Below, in pieces: positions 36,911 through 50,880 of a DNA stretch of 64,000 bases. How positions within the stretch are numbered: position 1 is the stretch's first letter; the number at the start of each line of letters is the position of its first letter. The stretch lies in assembly GCA_039619475.1 (NCBI GenBank), contig CM077116.1:23013191-23077190 (forward strand), in the 5' to 3' direction. The notes beneath the pieces are model-generated. The model saw only the letters and a program-made list of their open reading frames with translations, was not told the DNA's origin and made no database searches. Source of the DNA: Icerya purchasi. Lineage: Eukaryota > Arthropoda > Insecta > Hemiptera > Monophlebidae. A program made the position numbers and the translations under genes.

Positions 36911-39900
36911 TTCTTCTCCAACTGACGATGTGATCGCCGAACATTTCATCATATGGATTTATGCTTAGCTCGAAATACCAGATATTTATTCGAGTGATAG
37001 CGCTGTGAAGTTTGTGAACAGCTCGAAGTCGAATTAACCACGTTAATGGATTGGAAAGTCAAAATTCATTAGCAGCGGTGAAGAAGTTTACAGAACTTGA
37101 ATACTTTTGATGCTGATGATTTTGGATAATAAGAGGAAAAACGTGCGAGAAATTATCAGTAATTAATCGTCATTCAATTATTAGATCGTTGCTATCGAAT
37201 AGTTTCGAAGAAAATTTTAATCCGTCCGTGTTAAGTTATCCTAAGATTTAACGACAATATAACGAAATGCATAAAATTCATTTTGAGACTCTATCCCAAA
37301 TGTGAAAAAGTCAAATTACATAAAAGAGAGAATTTGGTCGTCGAAGCATCTAGCTTAATACTAGGTATTCAGTTATTAAAAAAAGGTTAAAAAAGCTTGG
37401 GAACAAGTAAAATCCTGATATAAATCGACCCAGCCGGTTACCGTAGTATAATTGGTTAAGAAATGATGTTTCGTTTATGTAGTATTGAGAAATTCGGCTG
37501 CATATAGATAAATATAGATAAATTCCTCTTGCGCTGAGTTAATGCCCACAGTTGGGCAAGCCAAAAAAACCAAAAAAAAATACGCATCTAAACAATTTAT
37601 TTTTAGTAAACAAAATTATTTCTGAAACCGATTTATTTCATTGATAAAGTCAATTTATCGCTAAAAAGCCTAAAAATGTACGGTGAAGACACCGATATAA
37701 ATGGGACATCATCATATCACATTTGAATTTTAACAAAATTAGATAATAAATCGAAAATCTATTTCGAAAACTCCCCATCGAGAAACGATGAATTTGCGCC
37801 ATTAAGAGAATTTTAAAAAATTCGCGCAGCCCACATCGAACCGAAAAATCTTGATAAACAAAACATCAAAACACTTTCAATTAGAAAAACGTATTAAATT
37901 GCTCATAAATAATCGATACAAACGAATCCGATTCAACGATACGAAACAATTAAAAAAGGAGAACGCTGTTCGAAACGTTTCACTGAATCGTATTCCGTCC
38001 TCGACTGCAGGTACGTCATTCCCATGTCGTGTTTGTGAAAACGCTCATCGTACTTTTTTAGATTTCAACCCCCCCCCCCGACTCTGTCTGACGAACTGGA
38101 AAATGATGAAAGATGAACGAGAATACGAGATAACGAGCAACCAATGAAGAAAAAATTACAAATACATTTCAACGATTATAGATTTTAATCAAGAAACGGG
38201 GTGGACTCTTCATCTAAAGCAGTAGAGTTCCTACTATAATTTCTGAGAACTGAAAAAACAGTTTTTCTCCCTTCCACCTTGATCAAATTTGTATGTGACT
38301 AGATTCAAAGATGTGCGAGAATCTTGTTCGACTGCTGCTCACAATGTTGATTAGCGACTTGTTTGTTGAATTGCCTATCGAAGAATTAGGCTGTAACTAT
38401 TCCGTCATACGGACTTTGCTGTTCGCTGAAAATACGACGGCGCATTTCACATTTCAATCTGAATAGCATTGCAAATTCTAGCCTAATAGTCGATAGGATC
38501 GGTGTGGCATGAAAGATTTTGTCGTTTAAGAAATATTGAATTTGCTGATGACGCGTTCAGTAAGGACATAGAATACCGGAGGTCGATATTTTGCACGGAC
38601 CGAAATACTAGGATTTTTACGTTCTTAATCAGAGCCGCCGAACTGTCGATGCTGCGAGGTAACCAATTTCAGATGGACAGTGTATCGGGAAGAGTTTCCG
38701 ATCACGCAAAGTTTAACGTAAAAAACTGCTCGTTCCATCTTTCAGAGAGAATTATTCGACACTATCAACTCCATCCGAAAAGATTTTGGCGGGTCGAAGA
38801 GGTAGATGTCTCTCTCTGCCGCTCAAGATGAGGATGAATGCGAAAATCCCTCCAAAAGGTCATGTATAGTTGCCACCCAAACGGCCACTTTGTCGCTAAA
38901 AACTTCCGTTCGAAACTAACCCCGAAAAACCGATGAATATTGGATGCGTTCCGATCGAAGACACGAAAGGAGTATCCAAGGTGCGTATTGAGAACTTATG
39001 CGGGAGTATTGGTCCGGTCATACACGTAGAATAAAAAAGATGAATTGTGCGCTTCGTATCATATCCAGCATAATTATAAGCGATACTTTAAGTTGAAAGT
39101 TGTTTTCAATGCTGGCGCCAAAACAAAAAATGGACTACCGTTACTTTAACGAAAGTGTTACAGTTCAAACCGTTTCGCATTGTTCTACGACTTCGGTACT
39201 ATCATATAGCTTTCGCTGCTGCTGTGGAGAAAATGTGTGATTGCATATTGGTTCACCCACAAGATCGTAATTGACAACGTATGATGCCAGAACGGTTTTT
39301 GGGAAGATATTAACACGTCAAATACAGTTATGATACAATCAGCTTCCGTATTTAGCAACTAAGTGTCGTAAGATTCGCGCTAGAACAATAATTCCAAATT
39401 TTTCTAAGGATTTAGTCAAATTTTTAATTTTCGTATACTTTATGGTTAACATTAGCTACCAGTACTGATGATTTTATCTTCAAAGGAAAATGGTAAATAT
39501 TTTTAAAGCAATATTGCTGTGAAATTCTACTAAGCCATCGTGGAATTACTATCATGAAATTTCTTGTCTCTTACGGGGTTAATAATAGAATGTTCATTTA
39601 AATTCCTCTTTACCGCTTTTTATGAATATTTAAATGTAAAACTGCGCGCTTAAATTATAATTTAGATAGTTTTAAGTGTCAAAAATTTCCAAAGCAGATC
39701 GTTTTTTTTTATGTTACCTGCACTTAATGCTTTCGCTAGATACGAAGTTCTTCTGATTCGCAATTAATAGTCAATTTCCTGGCATTTTTTGAACTTGTGT
39801 GCTGCTAAATGTTTATTTGTTGAAAATTACTACTTCCTATTGTTACATTCGTTAAAAATTGTTAAAATTAACGAAACCTTTCAATAAAATTTAGAATCCG

Positions 39901-40769
39901 GATCAATTTTGTTTGTTTTTTTTTTTTTTTAAATATGCCTGATTAAATTTTAATTTTTTAAAAAAAATCTATCATAGTGAGAAGTTATTGTCCAGATTGG
40001 CTTATTTTTTCTGTAAATTTTTATTTTGTAGTAATAAGTTAAATAAATGAATGTATATAACTAAAACTTCGATTCTTTATAAGAGAATTGAGCGTATATG
40101 AACAAGAAAAGTACTGAGAATCGCTGGTTTAAAAATGTTCATTTCATTTATTATTTTATAAGAAAATGAATTATTAATTTCACAGGTGCTTTCGATTCAA
40201 TGATTATTTTACACCTTAAATATAATATTAATTGAAGAATAAAAAAGGTGAGAAAACTTACTGACACCGAACTAAATCTACTTTAAGTTGGAAATGATTG
40301 CGGAACACCCAGCACAATAAAGAATGAATAGAACCGGTGAACGACGAATAGAAAATCTGTGTAAAAGCTTCAATTTGGAATTAATGTCTAGAAACTTTTA
40401 AAAACTACCAAGAGAACAAAAAACCTTGCATTTGTTCTAATAAAAGCTTCCGGGTTTGTTTGTTTTTTTTTTGGGGGGGAGGCTCGTTAACCGTGGACCT
40501 TCATCCACTGGAGAATTTCAGATTGATCACGTCACAATTTCAAGGCAAAGTCAAAAAGAAATCGGGTATGTTAATGTTAAAAAAAACGATGTTTCACCTT
40601 GATTATTTCCTTACAACAACCAAAATGAAGTGTTTTCACTACAGAAAATGCAACTAAATGTAACAAAGACAAACTATATAACAGGAAGATATAATTAAGC
40701 TGCTGCAATATTGAAAAAGAAAGGGGGGAGAAATAAAATCAAATGAAAACAGCTTTTTCTGAAAGAATA
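36911..40769. other. mostly unassigned
   Basis: Apart from the SINE at 37431 nothing is recognised. Open frames at 37851-38147 and 38502-38831 lie in a less AT-rich stretch (37.7-39.4 kb) but show no known domain. The stretch may be a decayed mobile element. Confidence 0.4.
37431..37582 (+). repeat. tRNA-derived SINE copy (family C)
   Basis: The A box CCGTAGTATAATTGGTTAAG is followed by a degenerate B region and the tail TTGCGCTGAGTTAATGCCCA with CAGTTGGGCAAGCC, ending in A-rich sequence. Confidence 0.65.
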
Positions 40770-41000
40770 CAAAAAACGGCTAGCCAACAAAACACACAGA
40801 TGGTGGACTGAACAGTGTGAAGTTGCTCGCAAGCATAAATTAAAATGTTGGAAAAAATAGGGAAGTCAAATAACATCGAAACCATATATGAACAGTTTAA
40901 AAATCAAAGATAATTATCAAAAATTTTAAGAAACCAAAGGTAAATTTTCAAAAACAGCAATTAGAAAAAATTTTAATACAATTTGGAAAAAAATAGAACT
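40770..41000 (+). pseudogene. small LINE scrap between endonuclease and RT
   Basis: The frame THRWWTEQCEVARKHKLKCW at about 40791-40855 followed by IETIYEQFKNQR and ILRNQR-like sequence matches the linker (WWxxEC...A...R) that follows the endonuclease in many LINE ORF2 proteins. No other domain remains. It is next to a poly-T run and a SINE. Confidence 0.6.
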
Positions 41001-41030
41001 AGAAACTTTTATAAAATATTTAAAATAAAC

Positions 41031-41062
<32 letters not shown>

Positions 41063-41067
41063 GGAGG

Positions 41068-41195
41068 CTTTTCCGTGGATATTAACCCAGCGTAAAAAGA
41101 ATTTATAGATATTTTAAATATGCAGCAGCGGGATTCGAACCAACACCTGGCTGAACGGAATGCACTGCACCTAACCAACTATGCTACGATTGCCT
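41068..41195 (-). repeat. tRNA-derived SINE copy (family C)
   Basis: On the minus strand the head is CGTAGCATAGTTGGTTAGGT (A box), then GGTTCGAATCCCGC (perfect B box), then a body with the family word GCTGGGTTAATATCCACGG, running into poly-T on the plus strand (poly-A on its own strand). The B box is the best of this family in the window. The tRNA-like part spans about 72 nt, but the SINE tail argues against a free tRNA gene. Confidence 0.7.
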
Positions 41196-42059
41196 CAAAT
41201 TTATGTTTCAAAAGACTAAACGAGCGAAACTAATAATGGTAATAGTGAAAAATATCAGCGAGATATTTTGAAAAATTATTAAACTGCGATAAAATATCGA
41301 TGATCCTCAAAAATTGTAATTTATTTATGTATTGGTTGAAATTTCAATACTTAAAGAAATGCAATGTTTTGAAATGTTAAATATCTAAACGTAAAGCCAA
41401 AAAAAAGGCCTTAAAATTTTAAACTTAATTCTAAAAATACCGAATTTGAATCAATAAAAAATGTTACTAAAAATGGGAAATTTCCTTGAAAGTCATCTAA
41501 AGTCATACCCCACAAAAACAAGAACTTGTAAAAAGTAGTCAAATTCGGTGATCTAAAAACGGTGCTGATATGTACGATTATATTAGTTGTCCTTAACATT
41601 TTTGTGATAAATGTATGGGGCACGAGAATTTACTTATCAGCTTTATTGGTAACTATGATTCCAGGCAACTACGCACTATGTATACTAAGTATAAACATTG
41701 TAGATTTAAGTATAATATATTATTCTGCATTATATGACGTTAGTACTAGTTATTTAGTTTTAGTTTTATTTTAAAAATATTCTATTTGATAATCACTGTG
41801 TTAATATCTATGTAATGTGGCACTAGCGACCAAAACCTCCCCTTATGCAGTAGGTTTTTGTTTCTTTTCCTACTAACTTAACGTCGCATATCATGTCTTA
41901 TTTGTATATATATTCATTAATTTAGTTATGTGGTAAGAATCGTGTCGGTACACATATTAATAACTATATCATGAGTGTTATGTTATTATTTATGCAAATA
42001 AATCTTTTCTTTCTTAACATGTTCATATATCACAATCTTTATTCATTTTTTAAAATATA

Positions 42060-42368
42060 ACTACTATCAGTGGTGTGCCAACGTTTCACAACCAGGAAAA
42101 GCATAAATTACCCCGAAACATAGAGAGGCCTATATAAATTAATACAAAAATAATGAAATGCTTTTCTTTTTTCTTTAAATGATTTTCTCTTATCGAATTT
42201 TTATTTTTTCCATCTATCCGAAATTTCTGGTTTCTCGGTTCGGTGGCGACCTTATTTTATTTTTCTGACGACGATATAGTATTTGATATGGTTAAAAAAT
42301 TAAATTTTATCTCTCTTCATATTTATTTAGCTTTTCATTTAATTTTTTCGAATTTTATTAAATAACTG

Positions 42369-42404
<36 letters not shown>

Positions 42405-42500
42405 TGTTATAATATACATATTTTTCTGAGGGGGCGTCGCCCCCACAATTTTTCCCCTGGGGGCCGACTGCTCCTGTTACTCCCCCTGTACGGTACGCCG
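42060..42500 (-). repeat. possible repeat fragment with GC-rich palindrome
   Basis: An AT-rich stretch ends in a (TA)n run at 42369-42402 and then a GC-rich block with GGGGGCGTCGCCCCC (palindromic) and GGGGGCCGACTGCTCC, followed by GTACGGTACGCCGCTGAC. Such GCGGCGTACC...GGGGCGACGCCCC blocks often mark interspersed repeats. A similar G-rich block (GGGCCGGATCTAGGGGGGGG) lies at 1935-1956. No family was recognised. Confidence 0.35.
42369..42402. repeat. (TA)n microsatellite
   Basis: TA run of about 17 units beside the GC-rich palindromic block at 42430. Confidence 0.9.
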
Positions 42501-45500
42501 CTGACTTCTATTCTTATTACTTTACATACTTTCAGTTAGCTGATCTGTTACTCAATTATAAATTGTTAACGTTGAATTAAATCTTTCTATTTACTGTAAA
42601 GGTTTTGTAAAGCCCAAGTAACGATAATTAGCTGTTAAATTATATATGAAATACGTGTTTTAGGCTACTGAACTCGGCTGTAGATTTTACAAGTTTTGTT
42701 TTTGTCTGTATTATTATGATTTACTAAAAGTTGGACGACAATTTCAGGACCAGTGTAAGTACAGTGGACATTGTGTACTATGGATCGTTTCCGTTAAGTA
42801 TTAGGCCTGTATAAAAGAGAATGAAAAAAAAATGCTTGCCAACGGGGAAGTGACCGCAGTTTTTTGTGAAAAAAAAAGAAGAAAATTACTGCGAGGGAAA
42901 TAATCGTCATAACTTTTACAAACATACTACCCGATCATGGTGGTCGAATAAAATTTTAAATTTATCGCACGCACTCTCGATCGTGATCATAAAGGCAATC
43001 ACGAATCTGACTAGCAATTTATCAGTTCCTGACCGCACGTGACAATTTTTATCGGACGACAAATCTCGATGTGTAAATAGGCAAATAAATAATATGGAGG
43101 TGTCTCTTTAATCTGCTAAATACATCTATACAAGTATATGCATATATATATATGTATGTGCATGATCTGATAACACGCCGACTAATGAGCGCGATAGTAG
43201 CGGTTCTATCCTAAGTCAGCCAAACCCCGAATTCTTCATTCAGAGAAAGAAAATAATAATAATTTTGCATTTAAAAAGATCGCGCTGCAGGCGCGATTCA
43301 ATCAATGTATATTTAAAAATGATTTTGCTCAATTCATCTAGAAAGATTCGCTGGTCAAGTAATTTTTAACCGAAATAATTACATTACATGAGTGTGGTAT
43401 ATTACTCAGCGAAGGAATTTTTGCGGTTAGACCGTCCCCGTTCTAAGAATACAGTGAGAATTTAGAAAAGTTATTATTTACATAAAAATGCGAAGAAATT
43501 CAGAATTTCTATAAAAAACGTCGATTTCATCATTTCTTATTAGTATTATTATTATTCATAACGAATGATTACCAGCGAATAAATGCGTAAAATTTTACAT
43601 TTACCTTTCCGTCAATTGCAACTAAACACATTTTCGGAAAAAAGCTGCGTCACTGATATATTACTAATCGAGATTTGAAATAAATTTGGTAATCGCGAGG
43701 TACTATTTTAATAATAAAACCCGGAAATTGCGTAATTTTTACTTATGCTGTTTTTAATTATCCACGAAGCCAACGAAGGGATGAGGGCAAACGGTGCCGC
43801 TTTTTTATTATTAAATTGTGATATTTTATGTGTTTGACCTTTTTACATGGCCACTATACTATTAACAATAAACATTTCAGCCAACAAATGATGTTTACCA
43901 CGTCATTATAGTTTCCTTTTTTCCGACTTCAAATACTTCACCTACTGTGTCGGTGTTATCATTGTTTGAGTGCGTAAACGTAGCAACGTAATTCAATGGC
44001 GTTGCCAGTGGCATAATTAAAAAAATTCCAGTTTTGCTTAAAGAACGGCTCACAGAAGATGCACATTTTTTTTTTTTTTACATTTCAATAATGCCGAGCG
44101 ATATAAACAGCGCGAGCTGATAGTTTAATAAATTTCAACGCTTGCAAAATTGTTAAAGTTGTAACTATAAAAAATGTTTTTTTTTTTGGCCTGGAAATGT
44201 TCTCAACTACAAGTCCGGCCTACTTTGCTCCGTCTTTGTAATAATCGAAAAATTTCTGCATATCGTAATAAATACGTATACATGTATATGATTTAGGTAA
44301 TCAGTCACTTTATTAATTAAAAAAGAAAAATAATACTTACAATAATTACATTTAAAAAGTAACACTAATATTAATCTAACGATAAAAAGAAAAGTATGTA
44401 CAAAGAACAAAATGATATACATACGAATAGTAATGATAAAAAAAAAAAAAAAAAAAAAAAAAATGAAGAAAAAAAGGAAGAAAAAGGCACATTAATGGTT
44501 CCGATTTTAGGAATAACTCTATAATAATACGGTATATTAAAAATATAAACAGTGCGTATGTACAAGGAAAAAAAAATGAATGTTTTATACGGGACCATGT
44601 GGTAAATGTGTGTATATAACAGGTAATTTATAAAATGAAGTCTAATTTTTAAAATAAAATAGAGAAAAAATTAAAACGCGTAAGTAAAAATTGAAAGCGA
44701 CCGCTATTGATATGTTAAAGTTCGTAATTTTACACTTTCACTGGAAAAGTGGAGAAATAAAACCGCACTCATTAATACGCCCCAAAAACCATATTCAAAT
44801 GTTTCCTATATCTATAGAAATGATATGCATAAGTTGTTTAAACCTTAAATATCGGTACAAAAAGGTAAATTTTAAAAATATATATTATTTTTTTTTTTTT
44901 TGTCTTTGGCGAGAATAAAAAGAAAAACAAACCAAAAATACACAAAATCCTACTCTACTGATTTATAAATGTAGAAAGTTTTATCGATATAAAGGATTCT
45001 AGTAATAAAAGATAAAAAACAATTTTGAAGCAGTGCATATTACGCACTTCACAGCATTAAAAAAACGATAATCAGGTGTAAAAAGGAAACAATTAAGTAC
45101 GAAAAGGGAAAAAAATGCGAAGGTGTTTTCACGAAAATTTTAATTCTCTGGTTTTGAAAGTGTTCTAAAACCGAAATATGTCTTAGAACACGTCCTGTGT
45201 GAAGTTGAATAAAGTTTCTATAATATGGCTCAGAAAAAATTTGGCTGCTCGCAAAACTAATGAAAATCAACGGCGAAATAAAATAAAATTCTGGCCAGTG
45301 GTAGACTACTCGCGTGCCCCCCCTTATTCAGATAATTTTCGAAACATATAACCATCCCCGTTTTTTTATACGTATTCCCTCGATTTTCTGCTCTCTCGTT
45401 TCTAGTGGACTGTCCAAAGTTCAACCGAATCACAAGTTCTTTCCTTTCACTTCTTCGGAACAATGAACATGGAAAGTTCTAAAACATTTGAACATTTTTA

Positions 45501-48500
45501 ACAGCATCCATTCATCCCTGTCTCTGATTAACGCTGTAGCATAATAAGTAACGCGATAAGCAGAGTGCGCAGTAGGTGAAATTTACTCAAAAATGAAATG
45601 GCTTTTTTCCAGGAGCCTTTATCGAGTTGAAGGCATTGAAGAGTTTTTTAAAGATTCAGACACTAGAACTTTTTGTAGATTTAATTGTGACTTCACTTGT
45701 AGTTTTCCGTTGCTGAACTTCGATACAAACGGAGATTTTTGTATTCCGTTAAAACACCGATAGCGATACGTAACAGAGTCTAAACGTTAAGATTTTTTTA
45801 CTATGATGTGGAAGAGCAGAACGATTGACGGTGGTGCATTAAACATTCTTCTGGAAACATTAAAAAAGCACATTTAACCTTTTGTACTTGTGCGCTGGTA
45901 AAGCTTATTCGCTGGGATTAAAAACGACTGAGATTATGGCCATATTCAGGTTACTTGTACACACACTTACTCGATGAGCAGCCGCCATCTGTAAATCTTA
46001 CGCACCGCTAACCGCTTTTAACGGTACTGTTGTAACCTATCGCCAATGCAGACAACATCATTCTGAACACAGATGATATCATTGATATGCATATAACTTG
46101 AGAGCTATCAACGATTTTTTAATTGAAGTAGAAATAATATCATTAATAGTATCTAAGAAGTGTTATAAATATTAATAATATCGAGTAATATACAGTATTA
46201 ACTACTTTCGTTAAAAAGCAAAAATAAAAAAATTTAAGAGATCCGATTTAAATACTAAGGGGATTTGTCGTTTCTTTGCAATTTATTGAATGGAAACAAA
46301 ATTTACAATTATTTTCCTTTGGAGTTTTTTTGAATGTAAAAAAAAAAGGAAAACTAACAATACGATCGTAAGACAAAAATTTATTTCACGAACGATCAAC
46401 AGCTTACGCTGCAGTTCGAACCCATCTTTTGTTCCGATCCTTAGTGTTCCTTTATTTTATCAATATCTCACACCGAATATCGAACTGATTCTCCTCTTTC
46501 ATATCGTTTATGAGCTAAGATCCGCTGTAAACGTGCTCGTGGTAAAAAAAAAAACGTTCATCTTTTTGGATTTATCGAAATTTAATAAATATTTTTCTTC
46601 TAAAAGTTTTACTAAATGCCGATAAAAACTTATAGGCATTTATCTTTCTCAAATCTAACAAACGTTCCTGTCATCTCGGTCGTCTTTTGCCAGTTCTTTA
46701 TTATCACAGTAACAGCGTTCAGAATTTTAGTAAAAAATTTCTTAAAAACGATAACTTTTTTTAAAACGCGCAGAAAATATTCAAACTTGCACAATAATGA
46801 CAGTGTCACAATATCTTTACTATATACCTGAATATATATCAGTAAGGCGTAACATTTCAGGCTTTCAAGATCGATATTAAACGAAAAAAAAAAAAAAAAA
46901 AAAGAGAATCAATTGCATTTCGTAACTCTTATTCGTGATTTCCGATTTACTCCATTTATTGGATCCTGACGTTGAACAGGCTCTTTTTTTTCGCTAGTAA
47001 TTAACACAAAAGAAATGTAAAAATTCAAAATTTCTCCTCGCGACCTATCTTGTTTAAACTGATTTTTCGGTTCAACTGCGCCGTGTCTACGATTTAAATC
47101 CGGAATCAATTTAAAAAGCTCTTTTTCGTAACGCCGCCTTAGCAAAACATTAAAAAACGAGAAAAAAATAACGGCCTATTTTTAAAGTATGATGAAGATT
47201 AAACGTTCGAAAAATTCAAACATAACGCAGTAAATTCCGCAAGTTCAGCTTAGATGCAGGTAAAATTTTCCAACATTTAAACATAAGAACGCGGAAATCT
47301 CAACAACGTCCTTATTTTTAAATATACGCTTGAGAGTATTAAGAATTTTTAAAAATTTACATAATAGATTTTGGTTGAATATGTAGTTCTTGCATAACAT
47401 ACCAAAAAAAAAAAGTTAAAAAGTTTCAAATAATGCAGAGAAAGCCATATGGAGCAGAATACATGCACGTTTATTTTAGGACAATTTAAAGGCAATTTAT
47501 CCCGTCGATCGCTACTGTCACATTTAGTGAAAATGATATGTTATTCATAATCTAGAATTAATAACTGCAGTCGCTTAAATATCACCGGTCAATAATGTTT
47601 CAAAAAAAAACAAAAAAAAAAACAAACAAAAAATAAAAATTAAATAAATTAAAAAAAAAACAAAACAAAAAAAACCGCACACAGTAAAAACTGCACAAAA
47701 TTTTAAAGCGTCGGTTAAAAAAATATTTTTTTTATAAATTCCGATTAAAAAAGCTATAAAAATGAAATGTTCTCTTGGAATCGTAAAAAAAAAAGTAATA
47801 AATAAAGCAATAATAAGGAAAACCTGCGTAAGAAATTCTACGTTAACGCAGATAATACTATAAAATTACTTAAAGCTATATAGAGATTTACATAGATTAT
47901 GTTTAATTCGGTAACATTTCGACGTGCAACGACTTAATAGCGAGCGGGTGCAATCGATTTTCGATAATTCAGCATAACTCGACAATAATAAACAAGCGAC
48001 ATTAAATATCGTCGGAGCGGAAAAATTTATAAAAAATCTGTTGCTTATTCTTTAAATAAACTTCCGGTTAATAGTAAATATGGAAGCGATTAGACGAGAC
48101 TACAAGTGATAGCGCGGCTGCACTGTTTTCTGGGCCCAACAAGTTTCTGTTAAAATGATCTAATAATTTCCGTTTATAGAACGTTTAATTACACGTCATT
48201 GTTTGTTTAGAAATTGTGTACAATACGAAAAAAAAATAAATAAATAAATCGACAACAAAAAAGTACACCTTTTTAAAATTTTTAAAAAAATATAACCTAA
48301 ACAAAAGTTGACTGCTAATTTTTTCCTAGCGGTATTTTTAATTATTATTTGAAATTCCTTACTAATGTGTATAATAACTGTCGGAAGTATTGTTAAAAAT
48401 AAATTGTTATCAACGTTTAAAAATTCGACAATAATACAGAAAAAGGGTGGAGAAAAAGACCATACATCACGAAAAAGATAACACAAAATATTCTCTCCGC

Positions 48501-50539
48501 AATGTGTGTAATTTACGAAACAATTCCGTTGGTATTGCCGAAAAATATTTACTTTGCAATAATTCGCGAGAGTTCGTGAAAAGCGAGACTAGAAGCAAAA
48601 TGGAAAAATATTTCCGAGTTAAAGAATTCTCTCCAAAGTGACCTCTGCGATGCATAATTAACGTAAAACACGAAGGAGCATCCAGCACAGATGATATGTA
48701 TAGTATACAGAGACGATACACTAACATGTGTATCGAAACTGCGCGCAGGATTTTTACAGTGCAATGAAATACTTCCATTTTTAAGACCGGCGCTTCGATT
48801 TAGGATAGTGTGCGAAATTAATTAAGTAGAATTTCACAAAACGGTGACGAACAGATATAAATCGCACGCGCGCTACTAATATTAGATACTTAAGAATTTG
48901 AAGGAAAGAAAGTCATGACACATTATTTAGATGAGCGCATCACGCACACACGCACACACACACACATACAGCGCTACGAAAAAATACATCGGCTAAATAC
49001 GGAGTATTAACTCTGGAACAACGCCGTTGTAGTAATGGCTACTGAAGAAAAAAAAAAGGGAGTCGCTTACGGTGTCGGCACAATTCCGATACGAAAGAAA
49101 ATCCTTCGATATGTTCCGTGCAATTTCAATTATCACAGCTTTTATTCGGATGAATTCTCGGATACATCTATGATAAAACAAATTATACAATGTAAACGTA
49201 TTTTTACAACGATCAGTGTTATTCGCGGTGTGGACTTTAAACTTACGCATCGGATAGAAGTGAAAACATGCAAACAATTCCGGGCAACGCCGAGTCAAAG
49301 CGAGATTATGTTAATGTGCCCCCCTCCCCCCGACCGCAATCATTAATTAGCTAGTCGCCCGCGGACCTCATGGATTACTAATAATGCCGGGTTAAGAACT
49401 CTAAAAAAAAAAAAAAAAATTCCCTTAAATTTTAAGCCGACCAGTTTTATGTTGGGAATATTTTTTTCGTTTAAAACGCTTAAATAAAGTGTCTCTGCAC
49501 GAAAATGACACCGAACCGAACCGATCATCATCCGAAAAGCGCATCGTCAAAACTTAAAAAAGTCACGTAAAATTTTCCATAAACTACCGAAGAAATGTCC
49601 TTACGACATTGATTCGCTACCTTAACAGAACACTTAGAAACCCTTGAAATACCGTTTTCTAAGGATATTTAAAATCGATATTTTTCTTCGGAATTTATTT
49701 TTTTTTAAATTTTTCCCCGCTAAATATCAACTTAGTCGAAGGGTTCCCCAGTGATTGGACATATCTACGAGAATGTGAGCCCAGCTCCCATAGTAGCGTG
49801 TTTACTACTAGTTTAATCGGCAACTAGGGCTTTATGTCGCAGAACATTTTTAGTCACGTAAAACTGAAAATATCTTTATTCATTATTATTTTTTTGAATT
49901 TTAATTTTCGTAGTAACATCAGTATTGTGGAGCTTTTTATCCTTTCTAATATTCCTTTTCATTAATGAAATTACAGTGTAAAACAAAAATGGATCTAGAG
50001 AAAAACCTACGGCGTTTTAGCTGTTTGAGGAATTCCCGGAACCGTTTTAAATAAAAACCCGGCATTAGCTTTCAATTCTCATTTTGAGTCTGTATAAGAA
50101 CCTCAAGCGTTGAAAAATAATACAGGGCAAATCTTCTCACCGACATTAAATGATTATGGATGAAAAAATTATTGAAAATCATCACATATCCTTCTAATTT
50201 AGTCGTCCGCCAGAAAAGTTAACAGATACAACCGGGTAGTATTCTGAAAAAAAAATTTAAATCGCAAATATCTTAAATCTAGACAGAAGTGTGGACGACG
50301 GAAAGATTTGAAATGGGTGGAAGGGGCATAAAAACAATAACGGGCTAAATTCTTGTATTGCAACCAGTGGTGGATTCGAGATGGTGGTTTAGTAGTGTAA
50401 GGCATGTATGCTCGCTAAAATTTTGCAAACTTATACATCGGTAACACTAAAACGCCGTCAGTTTGTAACATTTTCTCTCCCATTTCCAGTTCAATCAATT
50501 CCTTCATTTACACAGTTCAAATATACACTAACTAGAACC

Positions 50540-50880
50540 TTTTAATTTAAATTTATAATTTAAAACTATTTGCAAGTTAAACACAATTTGAAATTATTTA
50601 AATTTTAAAATTGTTTACAATTTAATAACCATTCGCGAATCCATGGCTAAGTTAAAATTTCAAAGCAAAAAGATTTGATTAGGACTTTTTTTGTTTTTGT
50701 TTTTATATTGTTTTACATAAAATTTACTAAAAAAAAAAAAAAAAATACTTAAGCAAAAACCCATTGGTTCGAAATTTTAACTTGGCCATACTTGCGAATA
50801 ATTATTAAATAGTAAACAATTTTATAATTTAAATAATTTTAAACTGTAAGCAATTTAAAATGTAGAAAATCATTAACCGT
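50540..50880. repeat. inverted repeat / foldback element 4
   Basis: The left arm, about 50545-50685, and right arm, about 50765-50875, pair across TTATTTAAATTTTAAAATTG, TTTAATAACCATTCGCGAAT and CTAAGTTAAAATTTC with mismatches. The spacer contains poly-T and poly-A blocks. A further small palindrome of the same word type (ATTGTAAATAATTTTAAAAT) lies at 50983-51031. No coding sequence. Confidence 0.65.

Larger units (their letters stand above)
41210..50535. other. non-coding, no gene recognised
   Basis: Over 9 kb of AT-rich DNA with many A- and T-runs (for example 44440-44463 and the A-rich 47600-47680), a CA-rich patch at 48945-48965, and the fragment at 42060-42500. No exon with believable splice sites and similarity was found. 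The missing last ASPP exon may lie at the right side of this stretch. Confidence 0.5.

Noticed and set aside
37851..38831. Two open frames (98 and 109 codons) as possible genes
   Set aside because: No recognisable motif or exon borders. They may be fragments of an unrecognised repeat.
41120..41195. Free tRNA gene on the minus strand
   Set aside because: A and B boxes are good, but the tail shared with other dispersed copies marks it as a SINE, and a clean acceptor stem was not demonstrated.
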